From NCBI RefSeq assembly GCF_028769735.1, contig NC_088171.1, positions 97,653,412 to 97,717,411 of the forward strand: 64,000 nt of DNA, written 5' to 3'. This document shows, piece by piece, positions 1 through 11,600 of the stretch. The first letter of the stretch is position 1. The number at the start of each line of letters is the position of its first letter. The DNA comes from Zonotrichia leucophrys gambelii. Taxonomy: Eukaryota > Chordata > Aves > Passeriformes > Passerellidae. A program made the translations under genes and the position numbers. The notes under the pieces were generated by a model, which worked only from the letters and a program-made list of their open reading frames with translations, was not told the origin of the DNA and ran no database searches.

Positions 1-1145
1 AGCTGGAAGGACCTACAATGACCATCTCATCCTGGTCACATGTCAGGACTAAATGAAAGTCGAAACATACTATTAAATATCTCTTTTTAAGGCACTGACA
101 ACCACGGCCCATAAACCACCTCTCTAGGAAGTCTGTTCTACTGTTTGACCAGCTTCACAATTAAATAATTGTTCCTAATGTCTAGACTAAACCTCCCATG
201 CACAGCTTTCAACCATTGCCATGCTACCTGTCACTGACACCAGGAAAAAGAGCTCAGCACCTCCCCTTCCACTTCCTCTTCTCAGGAAGCTAGGAAGAAC
301 AATGAGGTTGCTGCTCAGCCTGCTTTTCTCCAAACTAGACAAACCCAAATATTTTTACCTGTTCTTAACAGGATGTGCATTCCAGTGCTTTAAATAACAC
401 TGTTTATAGGTATATGTTTTGGTCTCACCTTGAAAGTAGTTTTAAATATTAGCAGACTCAAGATAATCTAAAAAAACCCATAAATTCTTCTAAACCTAGG
501 ATTAACACCTTACTTGTTGCTTCTTGTACTGGGTCTGTCACAAAATATGCCTACTTACTAAATTCATGTATTATTAGCATATTCTGCTGCTCTTACTTTG
601 AGGTTACTGATTTTCATATTCCAGTAGACAGGAGGAGTTCAACTAGCAAGACTGCATAAAGGACTGAACAGTAGATCACAGCTGATTGTACATTTGCAAG
701 CTCTGTGGGGATTTTTGTTTATTTTTGGTTGGTTGGTTGGTTGGAAAACAATTGACAGTTTCTTTGTTTTAATGGCATATTTTGCCTTTTGAGAGAATGG
801 TAGCATCTCATATTCACCCTTATTCTTTTAGAGAGTTGTATTTCCAGTTTTTTACTAACTATACATTTTGAGATTTACATGACCATTTTTTATATTTAAC
901 TACTTAAAAGTAAAATAAGGTTTATAATTTTTTCTTTTTTTTCCCTGAGGTGTTCATTTCCTTCCGTGCATTCAGTCTGCTGTATCTTATATTTCATTAC
1001 CTGGTGCATTCGTTCTACAACAACCTGCTACTTTGGGTTTCAGGAAGAAGCAGCAATAAATTTAATTATCTTTATTATTTGGGTAGAATAATAATAGGGT
1101 TCTTGTGCCTCCAGCAGATTCATTATCATATATCTTCTTCAACAG
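1..1145 (+). other. Transglutaminase intron (3' part), upstream exons outside window
   Basis: AT-rich sequence ending in an acceptor at 1141-1145. It holds a (TTGG)5 run at 725-744 and pyrimidine-rich stretches near 920-940. I find no exon matching the catalytic domain here, so the preceding exon lies to the left of the window. Confidence 0.75.
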
Positions 1146-1472
1146 GTTCTGTGAAAAACAAAGAAGCCTATTACCGGGCTTACAGAAGGATTCACCCAGG
1201 GTACTGCAACGCTTCCAACTGTCATATCGACAGGGAGCTATCGTCTCTGAAAAACCCATTTCTGAGTGACTCTGGAATTAACATGAGGTTAAAGATGGCC
1301 AACTGCCCAATGTATGGTGAAGATGTCCAGCTGAACTGGCTGCTTGAAAATTTGCGTAATGAGAACAAAACCCTGAAGTTCAATTTGTGCGCGCAAATTA
1401 TAACCTACAGTGGTGTCCCAATGGATCAGTTTTGGAAAGACTGTGTGAATGTCACATTGGGTCCAAGGGAAG
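1146..1472 (+). CDS. Transglutaminase exon, start of C-terminal barrel 1
   Basis: The acceptor is TTCTTCAACAG before 1146 and the donor is AAG/GTAAGA after 1472. The exon starts inside a Gly codon (G|GT) and ends after the first base of a Val codon, so both borders are phase 1. It encodes about 108 residues: a linker (GSVKNKEAYYRAYRR...) where other TGMs have the PEGS..ER.AF.. segment, then barrel 1 with YSGVP (family NGT/TGVP turn), FWKD and TLGP. NAS, NKT and NVT sequons are present. The open frame upstream to 950 is intron read-through, not exon. Confidence 0.9.
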
Positions 1473-4400
1473 GTAAGAGGGTGAAATTGTCTTGACACTC
1501 AGCTGTTTTTCAGAGCTAGTTGGTTTTTAGGATCTGTGGAGACTTCCTAATAGTGGTGGGAAGTGAGATGTGCAGTGTTAAATATTGACAGCTGAATTCC
1601 CTTTAGGGTGATCACTCAAAAATCAACACCATGTCAATTCTACATGTATAGTGACAAGTAAATTGTAGTCTTTCCTTAATTTCTCAAGGTTTAGAGATTC
1701 TTATGATAGTTTAAAAAATTGTTTCATTGAAATTTCAATTCTGAACTCCATACTCAATACAAAGATAAAGCTGCAGCTGTCTATCAGAAAAGTAATGTTT
1801 TCTTTGGCCAGAAGATATCAGCCAGTGTAAAACACTTGCTTAGAGCACCTAGGCATACCATATGCTTGGAAGTGCAAACGTGTAGCAGAACATCAACACC
1901 TGTTTTCATGGTTAATGTCTTTTTTCTAGAAGAAACAAGATCTCTTTCATTAAACCACACCATTATAAGACAGAATTTCATACTGATATTAAAATTCTAT
2001 TTTACGAGGCTTTAATTTGCCTGTATTTGAATTATTGTTTTAAGAATTGCACTGGAAGGAAAGACTCCAAATTTTGCTTAATAATTATCATCATCATTAT
2101 CATCGACTAATCTTGCAAATTCACTAATAGATGAATTGAAAACTGCGAAACTGGTTGCTGAAGATAGCAATGTATCACCCTAAGTCAGGAAAAAATTCTG
2201 TCTATTTTCAAAGATGCCATGATAACTTAATACTTAATTAAGCCCTTGTCAGCATGAGTTAAACATTAGGAGGAAGGAAAGTGGAAATACTAATAAAAAA
2301 TACAGAAAAATAAAAGAAAAAAATTTGTTTTACAGTGAAAAAAATTCCACTGTGTATATCATATAATCAATATGGACCTTATCTCTGTGATCACAACATT
2401 ATGAAAGTGGTTGCTGTCTCAGACCCTGAGTGTGGAGAAATTCTGATGGTGAGCAGGGATATTGTGGTCAACAGACCACCTGTTATTGTAAAGGTAAGTA
2501 ACTTTTATTATGGAATTTGGGATCTAAGGAACAGACCTGGGGACTCTTATTGGCCACTCCCTAAGTGCAATGCAAATAAACTTGAAATATTTTACATTTT
2601 TCTTCTATATTATTGCCTTTTTAAAATACAGTGATATTGGTGTGATTTTTAAAGTAAAATAGTTGACTTAGTAATGTATAGAGATCATAGAAGCAAGTAA
2701 AAAAGAAATATTAATAATACTTTAATTTTCCCCCTTCCATTTATTTACCTCATTGTCAATTTTGTAAGGATTAAAAATAATAAAATATGTTTATTTCTTT
2801 TTTAACTAGCTACTGAGCCAACCCAGACTGAAAGTACCATGTACAGCAGAGATCTCCTTCTGTAATCCTCTCCAGGAGGATATGAAGAATTGTGTAATGA
2901 CATTAGAAGGCTGTGGTTTATTCAAAGAGCCAATGACCATTGAGTAAGTTCATCAGTTCTGGAAATGGGGACAATATTGGGGTTTGACTAAAGTGTGCAA
3001 GTTCAGAACAGGTTTTGAGAGAGAAAATAGTTCTGATATTTTTGGCATTTAGCACATGAACAGGACATTTTGCCTCTTGTTAGTTTGAGACTCTATTAAA
3101 AGCCTCACTCCTCTTGAAACTGATCATTTAAAGCTGGCAAGGAATGCTGCTGCTTCATTTTTCTCAAGATTTAATTTAAGTGGGTGCATCAAATATCTGT
3201 CTGCACACTTCTCTTTACAAGAAGTACTAGCTAGGTCCCCCATCCCTTACAATCGTATTGAATTTATAATAAAATTCCTCTAAATATTCATGAACTGGCA
3301 CTAACCACATATAGGAACAATTAGAGAACAACAGCGAGAAATAGCAATATGCATTCTAAGCTCATAACACGTTAATCACAGGAAACGGGAAGCTTTCGAG
3401 TAGCTGTAACATTCTAGTAAAAGTAGCTGTTCATTAATATGCATTGCTTCTCTTCATGACAAGGAGAACTGACAAAAGTATGACTAGTTTTGAGGGCAAG
3501 AAGTTAAGAATTGTTCTCACTGAATAGTAATGAACTGGATTCCACAAAGCTGCCCTGTTGAACTGCTGGAAATGGTAAGCAATAAATACATCTTTGAGGC
3601 AGAAAGGTGCTGCATTTTTTAAGAATTCAAGTCAGTACCACAAATGGTTTTCCAATTCCCATTACAAAAGTGACTATGGGAGTCTTCCAAATCTTCTCTT
3701 GGGACAAAAGCTTTCCCATGCTTTTCACAAGAGAATATGGGGTTTTTGGAAAAACACAAGAATAACAAAATTGTCATAGCAGTTTGTTTCTAAAGTATGT
3801 CATAGCAAATCAAATTTATTTGTGCGCTCATCTTGTAGCGCTTAGGTCTCTGAGTGTTAAAGATTAGGGTCCTAATTCTTTTCTTTGTCTTGCTCCAGTT
3901 TGGGAACGCTGGCATCCAACCAACAGGCACGGACCATCGTGGAGTTTACACCTTACAGGCTTGGCTGCCACCGGCTCCTGGCCAACCTCGGGTGCCACAA
4001 GTTTGCCTACTGCAAGGGATGTGCCAAAGCTGAAGTATGCTGCTCGGCAGGCCAGAACGGTGTCCTGCCCATCGGCCAGAACGGGTCACTCCCCGTGTGT
4101 GAGAATGGCTCCGTCCCCATGAACGGCGCTGGGGGAGCCGGAACGGCTGTCCCTGTGGCAGACCCTGCCTTCAACTCCATGTGTGAATATATATGTATCC
4201 CAGTGTGCAACCCAAATTGCAGCGCAGGGGGACAGCCTGTGTACGATTTTGTGTACCTCCCTGCAGGCCATCCCTTATGCAACACCATCTGCAACCAAGG
4301 CTTCAATGCAAGCATCAATCCCGGTTTTGAGATGGGATGTGATCCTGGCTTCCGTGTCATATGTGAGACTGTACCTCCTGCTACGTGTGCTCCAATGGCT

Positions 4401-5591
4401 CCATCCATGTACAGCTCCATGCCAGCCCCAGCATCCAACCCTGTTTGCACCACTATGCCTCACGTGGTGTTTGAGACAGGTCCTGCTCCCACACACCCTG
4501 CTGGAGGTGGAGGGGGGCCGATGTCCTATTCTGTCTCTGTCCCCACGAATAATGCGGTGAGTGCGCTGCTGACCCACTTCATGGGTGGCCCCAGTCCCAA
4601 CGGGGCAACCCAAGCAGTCCCTATGACTGCTCCGCCATCCTACTCCATGTGCTCTCCAGTAATCCACACCATTGGCAACCCCATCCAGTCTGCAACTCCC
4701 CTTTCAGTGCCCGGTGCCTCCATCTCACACGTCGTTTGCAGCTCCACACCCTCTCCCAGCACCCAGCCTCAGTGCGGCCCAGCGGCCACGCTGTCCTCCC
4801 AGCCCCTGAATGCCGCCGTAGCGCACGGCCTGTGCTCCCCAGTGGCCTCCCCGGTGCCCCGCGCTGCTGACCGCAGCAGCACCCCGACAGTGCTGCAGGT
4901 GGGCACTGCCTCCGCATCCCACTCGCTGTGCTCCCCGGCACCCCAGCGTCCCGTGGGACCCCCGGCCTCGCACTCGCTGTGCTCTCCGGCCCCCCGCCCC
5001 GTCGGGCCCCCCGCCGCCCACTCGCTGTGCTCGCCCAGCTCCGCCTCGCTGGTGGCCGCGGGGGCCCGCCCCGCCAGCTCGCCGGCCGCTCAGCCCTTGG
5101 ACTCCTCGGCTGCGGCCTGCCTGCCGTGCTCCCCATCGCCGCGGCCCCTGGCGGGTCCCACAGCCCGCTCGCTCTGTGCCCCCACCTCTCGCTCCCTCTC
5201 CCAGCTTGTGGGCACCTCTGGCTCTCGCTCCTTGTGTGGCTCTCAGTGGGGCCCTTCCTATGAGAGCACCTCTCGCTTTGGCTCCACGTGGGCTCCCGCC
5301 TCCCGATCGTTGTGGAGCCCCGAGGGGCGCTTGGGCTACTCCTCGACCCGTGCCACCTACGGCACCCTTTCACGCCCTCCCTACAGCTCCTTGAACCGCT
5401 CGTCCTACACCTTGTCCCGCTCTGGCTACGCTACCCTACCCCGCTCCGCCTCCCCCTCTCCCTCTGCCTACGCCGCCCTGACTCGCTCCGGCTCCTGCCC
5501 CTCTGGCAGTACCCTGGCCCTGGCAGGGTCCCGCAGGCCCTGGAGTCCCACAAGGAGCACTCTCACCTATTTCAGACGCAAATACCTGTAA
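1146..5591 (+). CDS. Transglutaminase with long Cys/Ser/Pro-rich C-terminal tail (3' part of gene, four exons)
   Basis: Join of 1146-1472, 2336-2493, 2810-2943 and 3899-5591; the 5' part, including the catalytic Cys-His-Asp domain, lies outside the window. Transglutaminases form isopeptide bonds between glutamine and lysine side chains. The visible exons match the two C-terminal beta-barrels by family hallmarks: YSGVP then FWKD, TLGP, ISYNQY, RDIVV, a CNPL...CV..LEG.GL block, then LGTL...FTPYR...LL.NL...KF..CKG. Exon sizes and phases are those of the last exons of vertebrate TGM genes. The family normally ends just after barrel 2; here the frame continues about 517 codons into a Cys/Ser/Pro/Gly-rich tail. 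The sequence looks closest to the TGM3/TGM5/TGM6/TGM4 group rather than F13A1, but I cannot settle the paralogue; TGM4 is possible given the AT-rich, gene-poor setting. Family call very sure; paralogue unsure. Confidence 0.93.
1473..2335 (+). other. Transglutaminase intron, phase 1
   Basis: 863 bp, GTAAGA to TTTTACAG. AT-rich, with nothing recognisable except a short ATC/ATT-rich run at 2084-2105. Confidence 0.85.
2336..2493 (+). CDS. Transglutaminase exon, end of barrel 1
   Basis: The acceptor TTTGTTTTACAG precedes 2336 and the donor AAG/GTAAGT follows 2493. The first two bases complete the Val codon begun at 1472; the exon ends in phase 0. It encodes KKIPLCISYNQYGPYL, a DHNIMKVVAV strand and RDIVVNRPPVIVK, matching the family pattern 'IPIKISYxQYxxYL ... 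VxxxRDIxLxxPxxxxKV'. At 158 bp it is near the usual size of this TGM exon. Confidence 0.92.
2494..2809 (+). other. Transglutaminase intron, phase 0
   Basis: 316 bp, GTAAGT to TTTTTTAACTAG. AT-rich; no repeat or second exon seen. Confidence 0.85.
2810..2943 (+). CDS. Transglutaminase exon, first part of barrel 2
   Basis: The acceptor TTTTTTAACTAG precedes 2810; the donor is ATTGA/GTAAGTT after 2943. The exon begins in phase 0 and leaves two bases (GA) completed by T at 3899 to give Asp. It encodes LLSQPRLKV followed by ISFCNPL, a CVMTLEG block and GLFKEPMTI, the typical 'NPLxxxLxxCVLxVEGxGL' signature of the last barrel. Length is 134 bp, as in other TGM genes. Confidence 0.92.
2944..3898 (+). 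other. Transglutaminase intron, phase 2
   Basis: 955 bp, GTAAGT to TTTGTCTTGCTCCAG. AT-rich; no repeat recognised. The short open frames inside (for example near 3594-3779) have no splice or family support. Confidence 0.85.
3899..5591 (+). CDS. Transglutaminase terminal exon: end of barrel 2 plus a 517-residue low-complexity tail
   Basis: The acceptor TTCTTTGTCTTGCTCCAG precedes 3899; TAA is at 5589-5591. Bases 3899-4037 encode LGTLASNQQ...VEFTPYRLG...LLANLGCHKF..CKGC, the last strands of barrel 2. From 4038 to 5588 comes a tail with no family counterpart that I know. In order it has QNG repeats (4053-4124), a Cys-rich block (4179-4454: CEYICIPVCNPNC, LCNTIC, GCDPGF, VICE), a Gly/Pro/Ser/Met stretch (4455-4910), SLCSP-type repeats (4911-5063), then an Arg/Ser/Tyr-rich basic end (about 5142-5588: SRSL, LSRSGY, YSSLNRSSY, RRKYL). 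I count about 25 Cys, 14 Gln and one Lys in the tail. Over 500 stop-free codons continuing the domain frame, and a poly(A) signal just after the stop, argue that it is translated. Confidence 0.9.
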
Positions 5592-5625
5592 CGGCGAGTA
5601 ACCTGGGAAAAGCTGAAACCAGTGA

Positions 5626-5631
5626 AATAAA
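5626..5631 (+). promoter_or_regulatory. Poly(A) signal AATAAA of the transglutaminase gene
   Basis: A canonical AATAAA starts 35 bases after the TAA stop. It implies a very short 3' UTR ending about 10-30 bases further on, and supports the tail being the true C-terminus. Confidence 0.75.
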
Positions 5632-5659
5632 GCCTGCGTGCAGATGCTTTACAAGAGGT

Positions 5660-8600
5660 TAGAAATAGGGTGATGAAGAGCAGCGTGCTGCTCCTGAGCA
5701 TTTATCTATGGATTTGAGATGTGCCAGAAAGCAGGCTGCGAGCCAACTGCTGAGGGATGCATTCGATGTAATACTTGTATGTCTTGAGATACGGTACGGT
5801 GGAAATGACAAATGAATGTGCTCCCTGTGGAGCCGTCGTGACAATAGTGGCACGGCGCAGGTAATCAGACTTACTTGCTCAGTCAAGCTGTTTTATAAAT
5901 GATGTGCTTTCACTCTCTCCTCTCTTGATTTTTTGCAATGCACATTTCTCAGATCTCCCTGGGCTACAGCACTCATAGCAAATCTATCTCCCTGCGTGAA
6001 TTGTGCTGTCCTTGGGATGCTGCAGAGGTGACAGCAGACGTGTCTTATGTCTCACCTAACAGACACTGGGCCCCTGAACCCCAGCATTTTTGTGGCTCAG
6101 GTCAGTTCTGCGTGCACTCTGTCTCCCTAGCTGTGTAACACTGAAAACTGTGGAGGTCGCAGAGCAACTAAATCGTTACAAATCAGCTGAAGAGTTTAAT
6201 TGTGTCTTTATTTAATATTTTTTTCCTTTTTTAAGTAGTAATTTTAGTTTTACTACTCTTGATGTATTAGAGACCTAGTATCAAGAATACAGAGGTCATG
6301 TTAGAAAGTCTGAAAAACTCAATGAAAAATCAATACAATATATTGGCTTTCACAACTGACTGTTTTTCATAGAGCATATTTCAAAAATTTTCTCACGTAC
6401 CTTATAGGCATTTAAGTTACTAGGAAAAGCTCTAATTCCACAGCTGTGCCTTTTTTTTTGTATAGCTAGGAAAAGTCTGCCCCTAGACCTGAACTTAGAA
6501 AAGGAAGAATGAGGTTATCCTTCCTTTGCAACATCCAGTCCTCCCAGGTGAAAGTTTTTAAGGTGAATGAAATGTACTGTGTCTTCTTCAGCTGATGGTA
6601 CTGTTCCAGTGCTAGCCTTCTCCAGGTGTTTTAGGAGTTGAAATTATACATTTTCATAATGAAACTATCCCTGAATTTTAGATTTGCTCATAAGAATTTT
6701 GGATTCTAACAACACCTCCCATCCCTCCATTATTTGTCTTTAGTAAAGTAGTCCATTAATTTAGTAGCAAGTGTTAGTGGGGTTTTGTGGTAAGGTAGTT
6801 TTGCTGGTGCTGCAGAATCTTCAGCCATGTAGCAATAGTATTTCAGTAGTATCATTGTAGTTTACACCCCTATGTGATGAGATTGAGTAACCTTCTGAGG
6901 ATTTTGAGATAGTGTGGTGTCAGATGGTAGCTATGAACATGCCAACACTATCAACTGCATAGGAATTCTGAGTAGGCTAGAAGAAAGATTTGCCTGGATA
7001 TTGTAGTAGAGTGATCGTAACTCAGTGACTTTGTTTTTTTTACACAGTTTCAATAGTCTGCGTTAGATATGTGCTGAGAATTTCTTTGCCTGACTGACAA
7101 TAAAAATAAAAATTTAAAAAACCACCTGTCATTCTATTGTTTTGGTTTCTTTTTTTTTTTTTTTTTTTCAGTAAATACTGCTTAAAAGGTGAAGACTAAA
7201 TCTCTGCGAGTGAACTGGTTTGTGATATCTTCCCTCCACTTCATTTCTGTTAAATTTCCTGTTCTTTTCCTCAAGGTACGAAAACTAGGCTTCAGAATAA
7301 GATCTGAAGTTAGGGGAAGTCTGTGGATTTCTTACTTTACCCGAAATACTTAGTTTGATGTTAGAGGAAAAATGAAGCCATCCTCTTTTCTCTCAATAAA
7401 CTTTTCCACTTGTTGCATGAGTTTTTCCTTTGCTCTGTAAAACTTTCAATCCACAGAAATGCCAAAATGAGCAAACCTTTGGGTGGCAGAGGAAGAGATA
7501 GATAAGATACTGACAGTATTTCCTAAAGAAAAAATGTGATTTTTTTTTTTTAAAGTGTCAATAGTACATGATAGCTACATAATTCTCAAATGACATTTCA
7601 GATTCCTTTTCCCAGTAGTGGCATGACTTCTCTGATGTACTTAATTTTTGAGAAACAGCCTGACTGCATATTTCAGAAGCTCCAAAGTTTTGGTCATTGG
7701 AGTTGTTGAGAGCATGTGCAACCTCAACTCACACTCTTTCTGCCATGTATACTGAATATGCATTGCTTTTGAAAAATGGAGTAAATTCGTTCTAACTAGA
7801 GCCATAGGGGAAGGCAGAAATCTTTTAGGTTCAAAATTGTTCTAATACTGAATAAATGATATTGAGGCTATTGTTGTCTCGCACAGCATGGCAGTAACAA
7901 AGGGTAGCTCATAGTATCTTATCAAAGTCCGTTGTACTGTCTCATACTCATTGGGGGGCAGAGGGGGTGGGCAACATGTGAACAACTAAAGAAAAAGAAC
8001 CCCCAAACCAATAATGACAAAAAGCCCCAAAACCAGCAGAATTTAAATTATCTTCTTCTTAGGCATCTCTAAATGGAAGGCTCTAACCTATATTTTACAA
8101 GGTACTTCCTTTGTCAGGAGACAAGTTTTAAATTTCCACAAAATTTCTGTTTTGTTTTGTGGTGGCTTGGTTTGTTTGTCTTTTTTTCCCCCCACAACTG
8201 GCAAAGTCAGACCAAAATGACTGTCTCAATTATACTTTCTTGCAGTAAAACCCACAAGAAACTTTTTTTTTTTTGGCCTAATGTATTAAATATTTTGAAG
8301 ATTAACAGTATTCAGTAATGTGGTGTGATACATAAATACGTCTATTTTAGAGAATGAACAGCCAACTCAAGCATGACAGTTATAGTCGTCAGAAATTAAA
8401 TACAGTACTGTCATATTTATGTGTTCAGGAATAAATTTCTAATTTTAATCTCAGTTCAGGCATGAATTTTATTTAAGTGAGGGAAATATATTCACATTTT
8501 TCCCTAGGCGATGAATGTGAAAGAAGGTGTTTGCTCATGCATTGTTATAGTTACCCTTTCTATGGTTTAAAAGGTATAAATGGGACTAGTGGAATTTACT

Positions 8601-11600
8601 TTTGAGTCCAGCTAAAATTAGGTTGTATTTATTTTAGAGATGAGGAAAATTACCATTCTAATATGTGGTAATTTTCAGTTCTTATCCCTAACAGTTCATT
8701 AGACCTTTACAAATCATTTTTAAATGAGAAGTTTCTGTGATTTATCTGCAAGTTAATGGTTTTGCTTTTAATGCTTTAGGTTTGTGTTTCTTTGGACATT
8801 TGCTGACAGCATACCATAAAGTACTGGAGTAAAATGTGATTTATTTTTATATATTCCATTACCTGCAAGAAAAATGTTGAAAGGTATAACTCAATGGACA
8901 AATTTCCTACCTAGCATTAGTTATAGAGGTAAATTAAATTTTATGTATTGTATCAGACAAGAAGATTAAATTAAAGAAACACTGTAGTAATTTTATTTAG
9001 TGTTAAAATAAGGCAGAATATTTTGGAACATATACTATGAATCGTATAAAAATAAAGCAATTAAATATGCTGACCAGGAAAATGTGAAAATATTCAAAAT
9101 GCAAAAGATAACAAGGATTTATTTATTTATTAAACAGCAATTTTATGTCACCTATTGTATACTTCCATTATATCTGACTTTTCAAAAGTTGATTCCTTCA
9201 TGCTGCATTTCCAGAGGTGTTTTTGCAGACCTAAGAAAAAGTCTTTGTTTGTAGAAGGAAATCCTATTCAAACACTTGACAGCTTTCTTTCCTTCAATGC
9301 CTTAATGGGAGGAAATTCTTCCTCGCCTTTATATGTTCTTCCTTCCTCTTTGTCTTTGAACTGCAAAGTATGGTACATAGTGTGCTTTTATGCTTATTTG
9401 TGTTTAGTAACTTTCTGACTCTGAATAACGCTGAAATAGAAGTTTAGTACAAGACACTAATGCAGGGCTGAAAGCAGAAACTGTTCCCAACCCAAGGATC
9501 AAATTCAGTGTATGTGAACAGCTGAGCCCTCATTACTATCCTGTTACTTGTTTATAGAAATCATTAATTTGGATTTTAAATTATGTTTTGTAACTAACTG
9601 GCCACACCTGTCTAACTTTTCAACTAATCATAACTTTTTCTTCCATCCTGAGAAAAGTTGCTGTTGATGGTGTTCAGTAGATGGCTTTGTTTATTTGAGC
9701 AATCTGTACCTTTTTGTGTGTTCACTACGCATCATACATTGAAATTGCATGGGTGTTTTCTCCATAAGATAGGTTTAGTGAAGGCTTTGGATCATTGCTG
9801 CTGCATTTGGATAAAGAGCATTCACTGCTGCATATGATTTGGTGGGAATAAAACTACAAAATCAAATATCTAGAAAACTAGGAGTTATGTGTAAAGGAGG
9901 GAAAAATCTTCATGGTGTGAGTAAATGTCGCCAGTATCTACCATTTCCTTTTAGAAAATCTGTTCTGTGATTCTTGTTTCTCTGATTCCTTTTTCTGAAT
10001 ATCAAACCTCAAATTTCAATAAAACTATGACAGTATGTCAAGTTGGCTTTAGATTCATTAGAAATAAGAAAATGCTGGTCTTTGAGATAAACATTACCAG
10101 GAATCCTTGCTTTTCCAATCTCTTGAAATATTCCAGTAAACCTAATCCATCATCTACAGCAGTTTCTGGGTAGAGAGCTGAGACACTTGCTATTAACCCT
10201 GACCTAGAAATACTCCTTAATTCTGACTGAGCTAAATGTGGCATCTTCATCTCTAATTTTTGCTTATCTGTTAATTTCATTTTGACCTTTGTTTATCCTT
10301 CATCTCTTTTCCAAACAAGTGGAACAATTAGAATAGCTAGAGACTCCTCAATTGCAAATATTGTCAAAATTGCTGCAACAGCCTTCATTAGACATTTCAG
10401 AGTACCTAATAGAGAATTCTGTCTTCAGAGCACAAGCATTACAAGACTTGGAGAATACTGAGGTTTTTGTAATGATCTTGTTTCTTTCCTTTAGGTGATC
10501 TCAGTCAATTTTATAATAGCATGAGTCATTAGGGGTCCCAGCTGTACATTAGCTGAATACTAAAGTGCACTTCTCTGCATCACTGACTGAAGCCGTTTGC
10601 CAAGGACAGTATCAATGCAGAAGGAATGATAAACAGGATTCATTGAGACCTGGTTTATAAAAACTTTGCAGTGAAACTTCATATGCTTATATAAAACTAG
10701 GTATGAAGTTTATTTGAAGACCATAGATCAGACAGAAATAAGATATGGAAGGGTTATTTCATACAAGGCAAAATTTAGAGACTAAATGCCCAAAATTGCA
10801 ATGCTGAAGTTTTTGTGATGGATACTGCTTAATTCTGCTGATATGCAAACCCTGCAGGAGCCTTGCTGCTTCTTTTTAAAGTTTTGAGGTGCCTGAGATT
10901 TATGTTCCAATATGTATCAACTTTTGTGCCAGCGAGATCTGCATTGAACCTGGCGTACTTCTCATTACTCTTTAGCCAAGGTTGAGAAGCTGGGTATTTC
11001 CAGGCCAAATGCCTTTAAATGGTCTAATCCCTGATGTGCTGAGAATGAATATAACACACACATATCTGCAAAGTTTATAAATTGCCCTCATAATTTGTAT
11101 TGAAGCTACACTTTAATGTTTATCTTTAGCACCAAATGTGAGTACGGTTCCAAGCTAGACCCAAAATCTAGGGCACAGTTAAATGTCTTGTCAATATCCC
11201 AAAGGATTTGCTTTCCTTGTGTTTCTCCCACGGTATTATCTTTTTTCCCATCTGTAACAGAAGGGTGCTGTCTTTCTCTTCCCCATTACAGAGGAGACAG
11301 TAATTTTCTCTGTCTGGGAAGGGCATTTCTGGATGCAAAGGACTTATTCATTTCCAGTGAGCAAAGAATCAGATAGGACATTTCCCAGGCACTTGATGCT
11401 GGTTGTACTCTAAAAGAAAGATTTAGCTTTGTTCTGCTGAATCCCAGAGGGATGGATGTAACTATTGCTTTGAGTGGTGTCCATAATCCCCATAACATAA
11501 TTTTTTTCCACCTCCTCCTTTGTACATGTTTTTTTTCTTGGGTGTCTCTAGAAAGCTGAAGGCAAACTATGTAACATTTCCTGGCTCCTTGTCTGGACCA

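Noticed and set aside
950..1145. Upstream extension of the first visible exon frame
   Set aside because: It is AT-rich, unlike any transglutaminase segment, and precedes a good acceptor at 1141-1145. It is intron.
4621..5373. 250-codon minus-strand open frame over the transglutaminase tail
   Set aside because: It lies wholly opposite a better-supported exon, and its length follows from the GC-rich, stop-poor composition. No motif or splice support.
4007..5662. Several 60- to 150-codon frames in other frames over the last exon
   Set aside because: They overlap the main frame and do not continue the barrel 2 domain; typical shadows of GC-rich coding DNA.
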